Shown here in pieces: positions 1 through 8,901 of a DNA stretch of 64,000 bases. The DNA is from Hyphomonas adhaerens MHS-3. Lineage in GTDB: Bacteria > Pseudomonadota > Alphaproteobacteria > Caulobacterales > Hyphomonadaceae. Under the pieces are notes generated by a model. It was not told the origin of the DNA. It did not search any database and was given only the letters and a program-made list of their open reading frames with translations. Location: the NCBI RefSeq assembly GCF_000685235.1, contig NZ_ARYH01000001.1, forward strand, positions 2,232,001 through 2,296,000, written 5' to 3'. The position numbers and the translations under genes are program-made. The number at the start of each line of letters is the position of its first letter. The stretch's first letter is position 1.

Positions 1-378
1 CGGTGTACCGCCAGCTTCTCCGATTCCCACGCCCACGCGGGCCAGAAAAAGCGAGACGAACCCACCTGCAGCACCACATGCGGCGGTCGCCAGGCTCCAG
101 ACCGTAACGGCGGCAGCGAAAATGTTCTTCCTGATCGTCCGGTCGGCCAGGCGGGCGATCGGAATGCCGAAAGCCGCATAAAACAAGGCAAAGGCTGTCC
201 CTCCGAGCAGGCCAAGCTGTGTGTCGTTCAATTGGAAATCATTCTGGATGTTCGTCATGACCACCGAGATGAGACCGCGGTCCACCACGCTCAGCGTTTG
301 TCCCATCATCAGGATGAACAGCACGTAATATCTATAGTGCCCGGTTAGGGGGCGACTTGCCTCTGATACCACAGACAT
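1..378 (-). CDS. MFS transporter, Spinster-like, N-terminal part (3' end outside window)
   Basis: The reverse strand reads from an ATG at 378 through 126 codons with no stop to the window edge. The start is supported by a GGAGGA ribosome binding site eight bases upstream. The visible part holds the first transmembrane helices of a major facilitator, including a DTQLGLL segment, a GIPIARLADR loop (the conserved motif A region) and ARVGVGIGEAGG. It is clearly paralogous to the complete MFS gene at 52745-54088, which has the same motifs in the same order. It is divergent from the TonB-dependent receptor at 733, so it may move the receptor's cargo or its breakdown product across the inner membrane. 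Substrate unknown. Confidence 0.85.
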   Translation of the reverse strand, partial: MSVVSEASRPLTGHYRYYVLFILMMGQTLSVVDRGLISVVMTNIQNDFQLNDTQLGLLGGTAFALFYAAFGIPIARLADRTIRKNIFAAAVTVWSLATAACGAAGGFVSLFLARVGVGIGEAGGTP

Positions 379-732
379 TGAGAATCCTCCTTTAGCTCCG
401 AGCCTCTTTTGAACGGGCATGCCAACCTTCCTGATTTGAAAGGGAGACCCCGAGCGGGCGGATCGAGCGCAAGTATTCTGATAAATCGATCAGGATCAAT
501 AGCTGTTATGGCAGACAGTCGGTTTCCGACGCGTAAAGGTGGGGCAGTTCGCGCAAGTTTCTTGATGAGGCGTTCTGGACCTAGGGACTGTTGGTGAGCG
601 GAGGAAGGAATGCCGCTCTCAATTTAGTACGCAGAAAATATTTTTAATTGGGACTTGGCGGCCGCAAGGAAAGTCTTATAGACTTATCAGATAAGGCTCG
701 CAGATAAAAACCGAGCGACCAGGGAGGTCAAA
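379..732. other. Divergent intergenic region, MFS / TBDR
   Basis: This 354-base stretch separates two divergent genes and should hold both promoters. A 62-codon open frame at 409-597 has no recognisable content and I do not call it. The notable structure is a pair of overlapping short palindromes at 672-695, listed separately. The receptor's ribosome binding site (AGGGAGGT) lies at about 721-728. Confidence 0.5.
672..695. promoter_or_regulatory. Two overlapping palindromes, candidate operator
   Basis: AGTCT-TAT-AGACT (672-684) overlaps CTTATC-A-GATAAG (683-695). Both are perfect, and they lie about 40 bases before the TBDR start. The spacing suits a repressor site, perhaps for the TetR protein encoded directly downstream of the receptor. 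No second copy was found in the window, so the assignment is tentative. Confidence 0.35.
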
Positions 733-3048
733 ATGTATAAATCCAAGTTTGGTGCCAGCACCATTGTGCTTTCAATGCTGGTTGTGTCCGGTGTTCAGGC
801 AGCAGTCGCTCAGGAAGTCGAAGCGCCCGCCGGCCGGGAAAACGAAAGCCGTCAGTCGGTCGTGATTGTTACGGCAACAAAAAGCGAAACCACGCTGCAG
901 GATACGCCGATCGCGATTTCAGTCGTGAGCGGGCAGGACCTTGCTGATCGAAACATCCTCGAAGTCAGCGAAATTGCTCAGGATGTACCAGGCTTGACGT
1001 TCAGCCAGTCACCCGGTGACTTGCCGTCGATCGTCATTCGGGGAATCGGTACGAACAACGCCAACCAGACGGCTGAGCAGTCGGTTGGGCTTTTTGTGGA
1101 CAATGTCTACAAGCCGCGGGCCCGCCAGTACCGAGACTCCTTGTTCGACGTGGAACGGGTGGAAGTCATCAAAGGCGCGCAGGGGGTCATCTTCGGTAAG
1201 AACACAAGTGTCGGTGCCATCAGCGTTGTCTCGCGCAAGCCGGGTACTGAGTTCGGCGGCGACGTTTACGGCAGCTATGAATTCGAGAATGAAAGCTATA
1301 CGATCGGTGCGACAGCAGACCTTCCGGCCAGTGACAAGTTGCGGTTCCGGGTCGGTGGCCAGTATTCCGATACCGGCGGCTATGTGAAGAACCTCGCCGG
1401 TGGTGACGATGTGCCGGCTACCGAGCGATATATTGTTCGTGGGACCATGGTCGCGGAGCCGACGGATTCGTTGACCGCGACTTTCATGCTCCAGCACTCG
1501 GAACAGGATACGACGGGTAACGCATTCCAGTTGACGGAGGCGCTGAACCCGGCGCTCGTCTCTTATTTCGGTTACACGACAAACCCCTATGAAAAGCGCC
1601 TGACCCCGACGACGACTTTCATCGATGGTCTTTCTGTTCCGGCTGATGCCGATTCCCAGGATAGCACCGATGCCGTCCTGACCCTTGACTGGGAACTGTC
1701 CGATACCCTCTCGCTGACGTCCGTCAGCGCGTATTCGGTGATGGATTACTCCAACTATTCCAGTATCTTCTATTCCTCCAGCGATGCAGCAGGACAGCCC
1801 AAGGGCTACCAGCTGTTCGAAGAGGATTTCGAGCAATTCACTCAGGAAATACGCCTGAACTATTCAGGAGACTCCTGGCACGGGTTCATCGGAGGCATGT
1901 ATCAGGACCAGAGCCTGGCATTCGACCGGACAGTCCGCTTGCAGACCTGGTTTTCACCCGGCACGATCAGCGGCGGTGTCGATGTTGGCGGATTTGCGTT
2001 TGCCGGTACTTCGAACGCTTTGCTCGATCAGGACATGGAATCCTATGCGCTGTTCGGCCTGATGACGCACGACTTTACTGACAAGTTTTCAGTCAGCGGT
2101 GGTCTCCGTATCGGATACGAAGAGAAGACGGCAGACTTCTCTGTCACTATTCTGGATCTGATCGGTCTGGATCCGATCAGTGTTCCGAACGACTTCTTCC
2201 GTCCGGTGGACCAGCGCGCCGGGATCTCGATTTATCCGCTGATCAACGCGGCAGGCGTCGTGCCGACCACGACGACGGATGATACGTCTGTCGATGGTAG
2301 CCTGAACTTCAGCTACGACATCACCGATGACTGGATGACGTACATCTCTTTCGCGCAGGGTACGAAGAGCGCGGCGTTCAACAATGCGACCATCAGCGGA
2401 TCGTTCACACCCGAACCGTTCATTATCCCCGAGGAGGTCGCGCGCTCTGTAGAGATTGGTGCCAAAGGCAATTATGGCGGCGGCCGGGGAACGATGAGCG
2501 CCGCGGCGTTCTACACCGATCTGACAGACTTCCAGGACTCGGTTTTTGATCCGAATGTTGGTGTGACTGGGGCATTCGTCATCCAGAGCTTCGATGCCGA
2601 AACCTATGGCATCGAGCTGGAGACACGCTACAGACTGACCGACAACCTGACAGCATATGGTAATCTCGGCCTGCTTGAGGCCAAGAGCCAGGCGACAGGC
2701 GCCAGACTCGCAGATGCGCCAAAAGTCAGTGGCATGATCGGTGCAGATTACACCCGGCCAGTGTCCGGCAATCTGGAGCTCAATGCAGGTGGTCGGTTGA
2801 CCTTCAGTTCCAACCAGCTCCACCGGAATCCGGCGTTGCCGCGTGGTACTGGCGAGTATCAGGTCGCGGATTTCCATATCGGCCTGGACAACACCGCATC
2901 GGGCTGGTCTGTGAGAGCAGAAGTCAAGAACGCGTTTGAAGAGCGGTATGAGGTCTTTTCGTTCATCCAGCCTCTGCTGTCGGCCGGGGTCGTGGGCGCG
3001 TACAATCCTCCCAGAACTGTTTACCTCTCCGTCCGAAAGTCCTTCTAG
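733..3048 (+). CDS. TonB-dependent outer-membrane receptor 1
   Basis: This 771-residue TBDR has a signal peptide (residues 1 to about 26, ending AAVAQE) and a TonB-box-like stretch near residue 43 (SVVIVTATK). The plug domain contains DVPGLTF, VIRGIGT and VERVEVIKGAQG, and a 22-strand-type barrel follows. The protein ends in phenylalanine (SVRKSF), the normal outer-membrane signal, so it looks intact. The plug motif VIFGKNTSVGAISVVS is typical of the large receptor class common in sphingomonads and Hyphomonadaceae, whose cargo ranges well beyond siderophores. A good ribosome binding site precedes the ATG. A TetR gene follows by 155 bases. Cargo cannot be read from sequence; linkage to a deacylase and an MFS suggests an organic nutrient. 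Confidence 0.95.
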   Translation: MYKSKFGASTIVLSMLVVSGVQAAVAQEVEAPAGRENESRQSVVIVTATKSETTLQDTPIAISVVSGQDLADRNILEVSEIAQDVPGLTFSQSPGDLPSIVIRGIGTNNANQTAEQSVGLFVDNVYKPRARQYRDSLFDVERVEVIKGAQGVIFGKNTSVGAISVVSRKPGTEFGGDVYGSYEFENESYTIGATADLPASDKLRFRVGGQYSDTGGYVKNLAGGDDVPATERYIVRGTMVAEPTDSLTATFMLQHSEQDTTGNAFQLTEALNPALVSYFGYTTNPYEKRLTPTTTFIDGLSVPADADSQDSTDAVLTLDWELSDTLSLTSVSAYSVMDYSNYSSIFYSSSDAAGQPKGYQLFEEDFEQFTQEIRLNYSGDSWHGFIGGMYQDQSLAFDRTVRLQTWFSPGTISGGVDVGGFAFAGTSNALLDQDMESYALFGLMTHDFTDKFSVSGGLRIGYEEKTADFSVTILDLIGLDPISVPNDFFRPVDQRAGISIYPLINAAGVVPTTTTDDTSVDGSLNFSYDITDDWMTYISFAQGTKSAAFNNATISGSFTPEPFIIPEEVARSVEIGAKGNYGGGRGTMSAAAFYTDLTDFQDSVFDPNVGVTGAFVIQSFDAETYGIELETRYRLTDNLTAYGNLGLLEAKSQATGARLADAPKVSGMIGADYTRPVSGNLELNAGGRLTFSSNQLHRNPALPRGTGEYQVADFHIGLDNTASGWSVRAEVKNAFEERYEVFSFIQPLLSAGVVGAYNPPRTVYLSVRKSF

Positions 3049-3203
3049 GCGGGACCCTCGGCCGACTAGACGGATCCTCCAATGCGACGGGTCACCTTCA
3101 GCGCCGGATGAAAGGCCAATGGCTTCTTCATTTGGCGCTGTTTCTTTTTCTGACGGCTAGCCGTATGGTTCAACTATCACCAAACAATTCAAGTACCTGA
3201 TGA

Positions 3204-3878
3204 ATGTTGAAGCGAGAAAAATACACTGAGCAGTACTCTCAGATCCTTGAGGCTGCGATCGAGCTCTTTTCGACCTGTGGTTACGATGCTGTAAGCACAA
3301 CCCAGATCGCCGCCGCTGCGGGTGTGTCTCAACCCAGCATTCATTATCATTTCGGCAGCAAGACGGAGCTATGGGTCGCCGCGATCAAATCTCTGGCAAC
3401 TCAAATTGGATCTGAGATCCCGACCGATTGGGAAACTGTCGAGGAAATGGAGCCGATCGAGGCGCTTCAATATCTATGTGGTCTCATTCTCGACGTTTCC
3501 ATTCAGCGGCCGGAATTGGGCCGGTTCATCATGCTGGAGGGGCAGGCCGGCGGGGAGCGCCTAGAATGGTTGTATGACATGGTCATGAAGACCTCCTATA
3601 CCGGGTTTTGTCAGCTCATCCAGCGGGGTATAGACAGTGGACAGATCAAAAATCACAAGCCGCACCAGATCCTGATGCTGCTTCATGGGGCGGTTGTGAC
3701 CTATTTCAACGTTGCGCCACTGGTGGAGATCGCGTTCCACGAAAATCCCGGGGAGGAAAGGCCGGCCGCAGAGTACCGCGCAGCATTTCTCGATATTGTT
3801 ATTGAGGGTTTGAAAGTGAATCCGACTTCCAAACGGAAGAAACGTACCAGCACCAGGAAGGCCACCGGGCAGACCTAG
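3204..3878 (+). CDS. TetR/AcrR-family transcriptional regulator
   Basis: This 224-residue protein has an N-terminal TetR DNA-binding domain (about residues 8-55). The helix-turn-helix is VSTTQIAAAAGVSQPSIHYHF, followed by the usual GSKTELW. The C-terminal ligand domain is divergent and ends in a lysine/arginine-rich tail. It lies on the same strand as the TBDR and is the nearest candidate to control it, with the palindromes at 672-695 as a possible site. It converges on the amidohydrolase gene with a 59-base gap. Ligand unknown. Confidence 0.9.
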   Translation: MLKREKYTEQYSQILEAAIELFSTCGYDAVSTTQIAAAAGVSQPSIHYHFGSKTELWVAAIKSLATQIGSEIPTDWETVEEMEPIEALQYLCGLILDVSIQRPELGRFIMLEGQAGGERLEWLYDMVMKTSYTGFCQLIQRGIDSGQIKNHKPHQILMLLHGAVVTYFNVAPLVEIAFHENPGEERPAAEYRAAFLDIVIEGLKVNPTSKRKKRTSTRKATGQT

Positions 3879-3937
3879 CAAAATCACCGATTGCGCCGGC
3901 CCGGCACACCTTACTTCCTGGGGTTGATCTCAGTAGC

Positions 3938-5662
3938 TCATGAAACCGCTTCTTTGCCGCGCCGCACGAGGCGACCCGGAAGCAAGCCTGTCTGTTCGCC
4001 CTGCCAATAAGTGATTTCACCTGAAACAAGGGTCGCAATATAGCCATCTGCAAGTTGGTTCATGCGTTTTCCGCCGGCTGGAAGATCATAATTGACCGTC
4101 GGGACATGAAGCGACAGAGCTTCGAAGTCTATAATATTCAAGTCAGCTTTCAGGCCGGAAGCAATGCGTCCGCGGTCGGTGAAACCTACCGTGTCAGCAG
4201 GCCGTGATGTGAGTTCTGCGATCGCTTGGGCGAGCGGTATCCTTTCCTCTTCCTTGGCGTCACGTGCCCAACGTTGCAGGTAATAGGTCGGGAAGCTTCC
4301 ATCGCAAATCAGACCGTAATGCGCGCCGCCATCGGCGAGCGCCATGACCGTATCGGGGTGGCCCAGCATTTCGCGAACGGCGTTGAGATTGCCCTCAGTG
4401 TAATTCGCTGCTGGAAGGTAGAAAAGCCGCTTGCCTTCATCCTTTAACAGAAGGTCGTAGGCATACTCTTCGACGGTTTGCCCCGCGACAGTAGCGCGCG
4501 ATTCGATGCGGTCCTCGCGCTTGGGCTCGTAGTTTGGCGTCTTGTCCCACTCATGCGATGCGCGGAATGCGTTGATGAGGTTCAGCGTGACGGGATTGGA
4601 ATCGTCTGGTGTCTCGGACAGAAGCTGTGCGCGGAATTCCGCATCACGCATGATCCGGACACGCTCTTCCAGCGGCAGAGAGGCAATCTTCCTGTAGCTT
4701 GGATGCGCGGTGAAAGGATGCAGGCTGAGGTCGAGACCGAAGAACATGCCGACCGGCCTGGGCGCGACCTGACCGCGCATTTGCAGTCCATCCGCACGGG
4801 CCGCTTCGAGTCCTTCAAGCACTGAACGCCAGCCGCGTCCTGGCTGGTTCGGAACGTCGAGCAGCGTAAAGGACACCGGGCGGCGGCCATATTCAGCGAC
4901 CTGCCGCAGAATTGAGAACTCAGACTCCGCATCCCCGTCCGGCGCAGGGATGATCTGGAAGACGCCAGCCTCAGCATCGACAAGCCCATCCATCAGGGCC
5001 TTTAATTCGTCCGTCTCCGAATACAGGCTTGGTGCCAATTCGCCAGCCTTCGTCCGGTGCATCATATTGCGGGAGGTTGTTACCCCGAATGCGCCTTCCG
5101 CGATGGCTTCGGTAACAAGCGACCGCATTTGGGCCAAATCCTCTGCCGTCGGGGGTTCCTTGCGGGCGGCGCGCTCTCCCATCACGTAAATGCGTAGGGC
5201 GGAGTGTGGGATCTGGGTTGCGACGTCGATGTCGAGCGCGCGATTGTCCAGCGCATTTAGGTAGTCCGGAAAGCTCTCCCAGTTCCAAGGGAGGCCGTCG
5301 ACCATGACGACTTCGGGAATGTCTTCCACCCCTTCCATCAGCTTGACGAGCATATCCCGTTGGTGAGGTCGGCACGGGGCAAAGCCGACGCCACAATTTC
5401 CCATCAAGACAGTCGTAACACCGTGACCGGAAGAGGGAGCCAGTCGGTTCTCCCAAGTCACCTGCCCATCATAATGTGTGTGGATATCGATAAAGCCGGG
5501 CGTGATAATGTATTTGGTCGCGTCAATCTCGCGATCCCCTCTGGTGTCGATGGATCCGATCGCCTCGATCCGGCCGTTGCGGATGCCTATATCGGCGGTG
5601 TAGGGAGCGTTTCCGGATCCGTCGAAAACTTTTCCTCCCCGAATGACCACGTCAAAGCTCAT
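3938..5662 (-). CDS. N-acyl-D-amino-acid deacylase-family amidohydrolase
   Basis: This 574-residue zinc amidohydrolase has the metal-binding H61-T-H63 in GFIDIHTHYDGQ, the conserved GNCGVGFAPC loop (Cys90 at the D-aminoacylase metal-ligand position), and the late signature ADGGAHYGLICDGSF, all characteristic of the D-aminoacylase subgroup. Family members remove the acyl group from N-acyl-D-amino acids such as N-acyl-D-Glu or D-Asp; some relatives act on other amides, so the substrate is inferred. It is cytoplasmic, with no signal peptide. It starts four bases after the gntR stop, so the two form an operon probably controlled by the 46-bp palindrome. It fits the D-amino-acid theme of the dgcN/dgcA genes further along. 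Confidence 0.85.
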   Translation of the reverse strand: MSFDVVIRGGKVFDGSGNAPYTADIGIRNGRIEAIGSIDTRGDREIDATKYIITPGFIDIHTHYDGQVTWENRLAPSSGHGVTTVLMGNCGVGFAPCRPHQRDMLVKLMEGVEDIPEVVMVDGLPWNWESFPDYLNALDNRALDIDVATQIPHSALRIYVMGERAARKEPPTAEDLAQMRSLVTEAIAEGAFGVTTSRNMMHRTKAGELAPSLYSETDELKALMDGLVDAEAGVFQIIPAPDGDAESEFSILRQVAEYGRRPVSFTLLDVPNQPGRGWRSVLEGLEAARADGLQMRGQVAPRPVGMFFGLDLSLHPFTAHPSYRKIASLPLEERVRIMRDAEFRAQLLSETPDDSNPVTLNLINAFRASHEWDKTPNYEPKREDRIESRATVAGQTVEEYAYDLLLKDEGKRLFYLPAANYTEGNLNAVREMLGHPDTVMALADGGAHYGLICDGSFPTYYLQRWARDAKEEERIPLAQAIAELTSRPADTVGFTDRGRIASGLKADLNIIDFEALSLHVPTVNYDLPAGGKRMNQLADGYIATLVSGEITYWQGEQTGLLPGRLVRRGKEAVS

Positions 5663-5665
5663 CGC

Positions 5666-6331
5666 TTATACTCCCTTTTCGTATTCTTTCAGTGTTTCTT
5701 GTAACTTACAGACATGCTCACGGCTCAGCTTGCCAGCCCCGACTGGGTCGCCTTGCAGGACTTTTTTTCCGACAGCAATGAGTTCAGAGGCGTGCTGTCC
5801 GCGCAGCCTCAGGAAACCGTATTGGGCCCGCAGAACGTGAACCCGCACACGAGCGAGCAGGTGAGACAGTTCATCATTGTTCGCTGTGGCGGCCAGCGCG
5901 CTGTAGAATTTCCGGCGCGCCGTGACAAAGTCGCGGGGTGACGTGGAATTCTGGAGGCGTTCCAGCTCCGCTGTTGCTCGAGAGAGCCGGTCGCTGCTGG
6001 CCCCGTCGGCAATTTCACGCGCAGCGCTTTCGGCCGCCAGACCGAAAAGCAATTGGGTGACTTTGAGAGTGTCGGCACCCTGTTGGGGAGTGAGCGTGAC
6101 TAGGGTTGCGCCTCGATTGGGAGTGATGGACACTACGCCCCGTACCTGGAGCTGCTGCAATGCATCTCGTACGGTCTGCCTTCCGACGCCAAACCGTGCA
6201 CAGAGTTCCGTTTCCACAAGACGCTGGCCGGGTATGTAATCACCGACCTCCAGCCCCTCGACAATGGCGTGAACCATGCTGAGCGCGGAGGGCTTCGGTA
6301 ATCGATTGGATGTCTGGGCGTTTGTGGACAT
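5666..6331 (-). CDS. GntR-family regulator, FCD subfamily
   Basis: This 221-residue protein has a winged helix-turn-helix at residues 15-80 (GQRLVETELCARFGVGRQTVRDAL, a GntR hallmark) and an all-helical FCD-type ligand domain after it (about 85-215). The ATG lies 15 bases from the edge of a 46-bp perfect palindrome containing TTGTCAACAAT half-sites, so autoregulation and control of the downstream amidohydrolase are likely. FCD regulators usually bind small organic acids or amino-acid derivatives. The effector may be the substrate or product of the deacylase (inference). Confidence 0.9.
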   Translation of the reverse strand: MSTNAQTSNRLPKPSALSMVHAIVEGLEVGDYIPGQRLVETELCARFGVGRQTVRDALQQLQVRGVVSITPNRGATLVTLTPQQGADTLKVTQLLFGLAAESAAREIADGASSDRLSRATAELERLQNSTSPRDFVTARRKFYSALAATANNDELSHLLARVRVHVLRAQYGFLRLRGQHASELIAVGKKVLQGDPVGAGKLSREHVCKLQETLKEYEKGV

Positions 6332-6346
6332 GCCCGAATATTTCGA

Positions 6347-6392
6347 CCCAGCTCACGATTGTCAACAATATTGTTGACAATCGTGAGCTGGG
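6347..6392. promoter_or_regulatory. 46-bp perfect palindrome, GntR operator
   Basis: Bases 6347-6369 are the exact reverse complement of 6370-6392, with no spacer. Each arm contains ATTGTCAACAAT or its complement, itself a near-palindrome of the TTGT-N-ACAA type bound by FadR/FCD GntR proteins. The whole site is therefore a nested operator able to take two dimers, or form a cruciform. It ends 15 bases upstream of the gntR start codon, an autorepressor position. Confidence 0.8.
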
Positions 6393-6426
6393 ATGCTATG
6401 CAACACTGCGACAGCCTCAAGCTGCT

Positions 6427-6833
6427 GCTGGCATTGTCAGCGGAACTGAATTTGAAGGCGCCAATCTTGGTACTTAAGCTCGAAAATTGAACGAGAATCC
6501 ATTCCGCTATTTCAAGACGTCACCTGAAGGCATCCAGCTCGCGGTCATGATGTATGTCCGACATCTCAACGATCGGGCTGAAATTTCAGATTTTCCGTTC
6601 GGCTGACGAGAGCGAGGAAATTCGCGTTTTAAGCGCAAGCGAAGTCTCCAAGAGTTCGCCTTAATCCACTCGTCTGTACACAACCACTTCAAACATTAAA
6701 AGAATACCGAGAGCAGGGTCAGGTTCAAATCACTACGCGACCCACGCTTCTCGAATGGCGCGAGCTGGTCGCTGGCGGAGACCTGCTCGTTCGCGAAAAT
6801 TGGAGAATGGTTCGAGTTTGTCTGACAGCACCC
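6427..6833 (+). pseudogene. IS6-family transposase remnant, internally deleted (scar 1)
   Basis: The left end GGCATTGTCAG (6427) and right end TCTGACAGCACCC (to 6833) match as degenerate terminal inverted repeats. Bases 6496-6561 translate to NPFRYFKTSPEGIQLAVMMY, the N-terminal signature of IS6 transposases. From about 6567 the frame reads NDRAEISDFPFG, then RSLQEFALIHSSVHNHF, the C-terminal region, followed by a frame-shifted LLEWRELVAG. The catalytic middle is deleted, leaving about half of a normal 800-bp element. Stops and frameshifts show it is dead. It separates the gntR block from the MocR block. Confidence 0.85.
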
Positions 6834-6891
6834 ACCATTGCGACCATTTTGTCATGGTGATACCCGTCCGTTTTGGTATTGGATGAATTTT

Positions 6892-8736
6892 ATGACCCGT
6901 GTCCAGACGATAGAAGCTTCTGCGCTTGCTCCGCTTCTTCAGCTGGATCGGACAAGCAGTTTGTCCCTTCAGGATCAAATCCGTCGTGGGTTTTTCAATG
7001 CGATCGGCTCCGGGGTTTTGCCAGCCGGAGTGCGATTGCCTTCTTCGCGGAAACTGGCGGATCGTCTGGGGGTCTCCCGCAACACGGCTCTGATAGCCTA
7101 CCAGACGCTCATCGCGGATGGGCACCTGGTCTCGCGAGAACGAAGCGGCGTGTTCGTGGCGACTGATATGCAGCGATATCAGGGATGTTCGATGCCGGTG
7201 ATCGGCCCACGCAGCGGGCCTGTTCTATCGACGGTCAGCGCGCGCTTAAACGAGTCTGTTTTTGCTAGGTCGACCCACAGGTTTCCGTCTGACTGGCAAA
7301 CCAACCGATACCCTTTTATTGAGGGGCGTTATGACCGGTCTCTGTTTCCGATCTTCGAATGGCGTGAAGCCAGTCGCCTGGCGCTTGCTGCGCAGGAGGT
7401 GGAAACCTGGTCTGTCGATTCCGGAGAAGCGGATGATGATGCCCTGATCGAGGAAATACGCACAAAGCTTCTGCCGAGACGGGGTATTATTGCCCGTCCC
7501 GACGAACTGCTGATAACCGTTAGCGAACAGCAGGCCCTGCATTTGATAACGAGACTGTTTGCCTCGGAGGGAACAGTGGCTGGCGTCGAAGAGCCCGGAT
7601 TACCGGAAATGCGCGCCCTGTTCGAGGGACGCAAAGCTCGCCTGACCTTTCTCCCCGTTGATGATGAAGGGTTGATCGTCGACGACAAGCTCAAAGGATG
7701 CGACATTGTTCATGTCACGCCGAGTCGCCAACGCCCGACTGCCGTAACGCTCTCAAGCGCCCGGCGGGCCGAACTGCTCGATATGGCTGCGCAGAATGAT
7801 TTCCTCATCATAGAAGATGATTTTGAGTGCGAGTTGAACTATCTCGATGATCCGATTCCGTCCCTTCGAGCGATGGAGGGGGGGGACCGGGTCATCTATG
7901 TCGCGAGCCTTTCAAAGGTTCTCGAACCGGGCGTCGGGCTTGGCTTCATGGTCGCGCCTCCAGAAGTCATTACTGCCGCCCGAAGGCTACGAAGCCTCAC
8001 GACCGGACGCCCTTCGCCAAACAATCAACGAGCCGCGGCCTTTTTCCTGTCGCTCGGCCACTATGATTCCATGCTTCGCCGTCTCAACAAGGTGTTCGAG
8101 GAGCGCCTGATCGCGCTGCGAGATGCACTTAATCACTATCGGCCTTTGTCTATTGCTGTGGCTCCGGTCCGCGGTGGTACCACCTATTGGGTTCGCGGCG
8201 AAGAAGGCCTCCAGACGGATAAGCTGATGGCTGACGCACAGGCGCGCGGCGTCCTGATTGAGGCGGTGGAGCAGTATTTTGCGCCCGGCAATGCGCCAAC
8301 GAATATGTTCCGGCTTGGCGTTACAAGCATCCAGTCTGACCGGATCCGGGATGGTATTGCGGCGCTGTCAGAAGCCATGCATGCGGTGTCGAAGGATGGG
8401 CCGCCTCCCTCATCGCAGCAAGCGACATTGTCCGGTGAAGAAATCACTAAAACGCTTGGCGGGGTTACTTTGCATTATAGTACTGTCTACGGAGAGCCGT
8501 GTACAATCAAACTGGAACCTGACGGAAATATGATCGGCCGGGCCGGTTCGGCAGGTGAAGACAAAGATACTGGTCGCTGGTGGGTCGAAGGTGAAAAGTG
8601 GTATCGTCAATGGCAACGCTGGGCGTTCACTGAAGTATTGGGATTCCGTATCTCGGTCGACGGTCAGCATTTGTCCTGGCTCGACGACTCCGGGCGCGTC
8701 GTGGACAGTGCCGTTATCATGGCACCCTCGGTCTGA
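6892..8736 (+). CDS. MocR/GabR-type PLP-dependent GntR regulator with extra C-terminal domain
   Basis: From the chosen ATG this is 614 residues. An N-terminal GntR winged helix (about 15-90, with LPSSRKLADRLGVSRNTAL) is fused to an aminotransferase fold I domain (about 140-490). The PLP lysine in VASLSK is near residue 342. MocR proteins are usually 450-500 residues; this one continues for about 100 more (GGVTLHYST... to the end) as an unassigned beta-rich domain containing GRWWVEGEKWYRQWQRW. The open frame extends back to a TTG at 6838, but that part lies in the IS6 scar region, so I start at 6892. GabR-type members activate gabT/gabD, and both homologues close this same block (17340-20088). 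Confidence 0.85.
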   Translation: MTRVQTIEASALAPLLQLDRTSSLSLQDQIRRGFFNAIGSGVLPAGVRLPSSRKLADRLGVSRNTALIAYQTLIADGHLVSRERSGVFVATDMQRYQGCSMPVIGPRSGPVLSTVSARLNESVFARSTHRFPSDWQTNRYPFIEGRYDRSLFPIFEWREASRLALAAQEVETWSVDSGEADDDALIEEIRTKLLPRRGIIARPDELLITVSEQQALHLITRLFASEGTVAGVEEPGLPEMRALFEGRKARLTFLPVDDEGLIVDDKLKGCDIVHVTPSRQRPTAVTLSSARRAELLDMAAQNDFLIIEDDFECELNYLDDPIPSLRAMEGGDRVIYVASLSKVLEPGVGLGFMVAPPEVITAARRLRSLTTGRPSPNNQRAAAFFLSLGHYDSMLRRLNKVFEERLIALRDALNHYRPLSIAVAPVRGGTTYWVRGEEGLQTDKLMADAQARGVLIEAVEQYFAPGNAPTNMFRLGVTSIQSDRIRDGIAALSEAMHAVSKDGPPPSSQQATLSGEEITKTLGGVTLHYSTVYGEPCTIKLEPDGNMIGRAGSAGEDKDTGRWWVEGEKWYRQWQRWAFTEVLGFRISVDGQHLSWLDDSGRVVDSAVIMAPSV

Positions 8737-8901
8737 CTTCCCGGGCTGATACGGGTTGTATTGATTGTTCACAAAATCTGGCTCCAAAGAGGATCGGTTT
8801 TTGGCCCTAAGCCATAACTTGCGGTCCTGTCATGTTGCACTCTCTCGAGTCCAGCGTCGGCATCGTCCGACCCACAGACTTCGACAAGCTGGGGTGCAGG
8901 A

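Noticed and set aside
409..597. 62-codon open frame in the intergenic region before TBDR 1
   Set aside because: No ribosome binding site, no recognisable motif, arginine/serine-rich composition typical of chance frames.
1009..1836. 275-codon frame opposite TBDR 1, and similar long antisense frames opposite TBDRs 3 and 5
   Set aside because: They mirror the codon bias of the receptor genes and contain no domain or signal.
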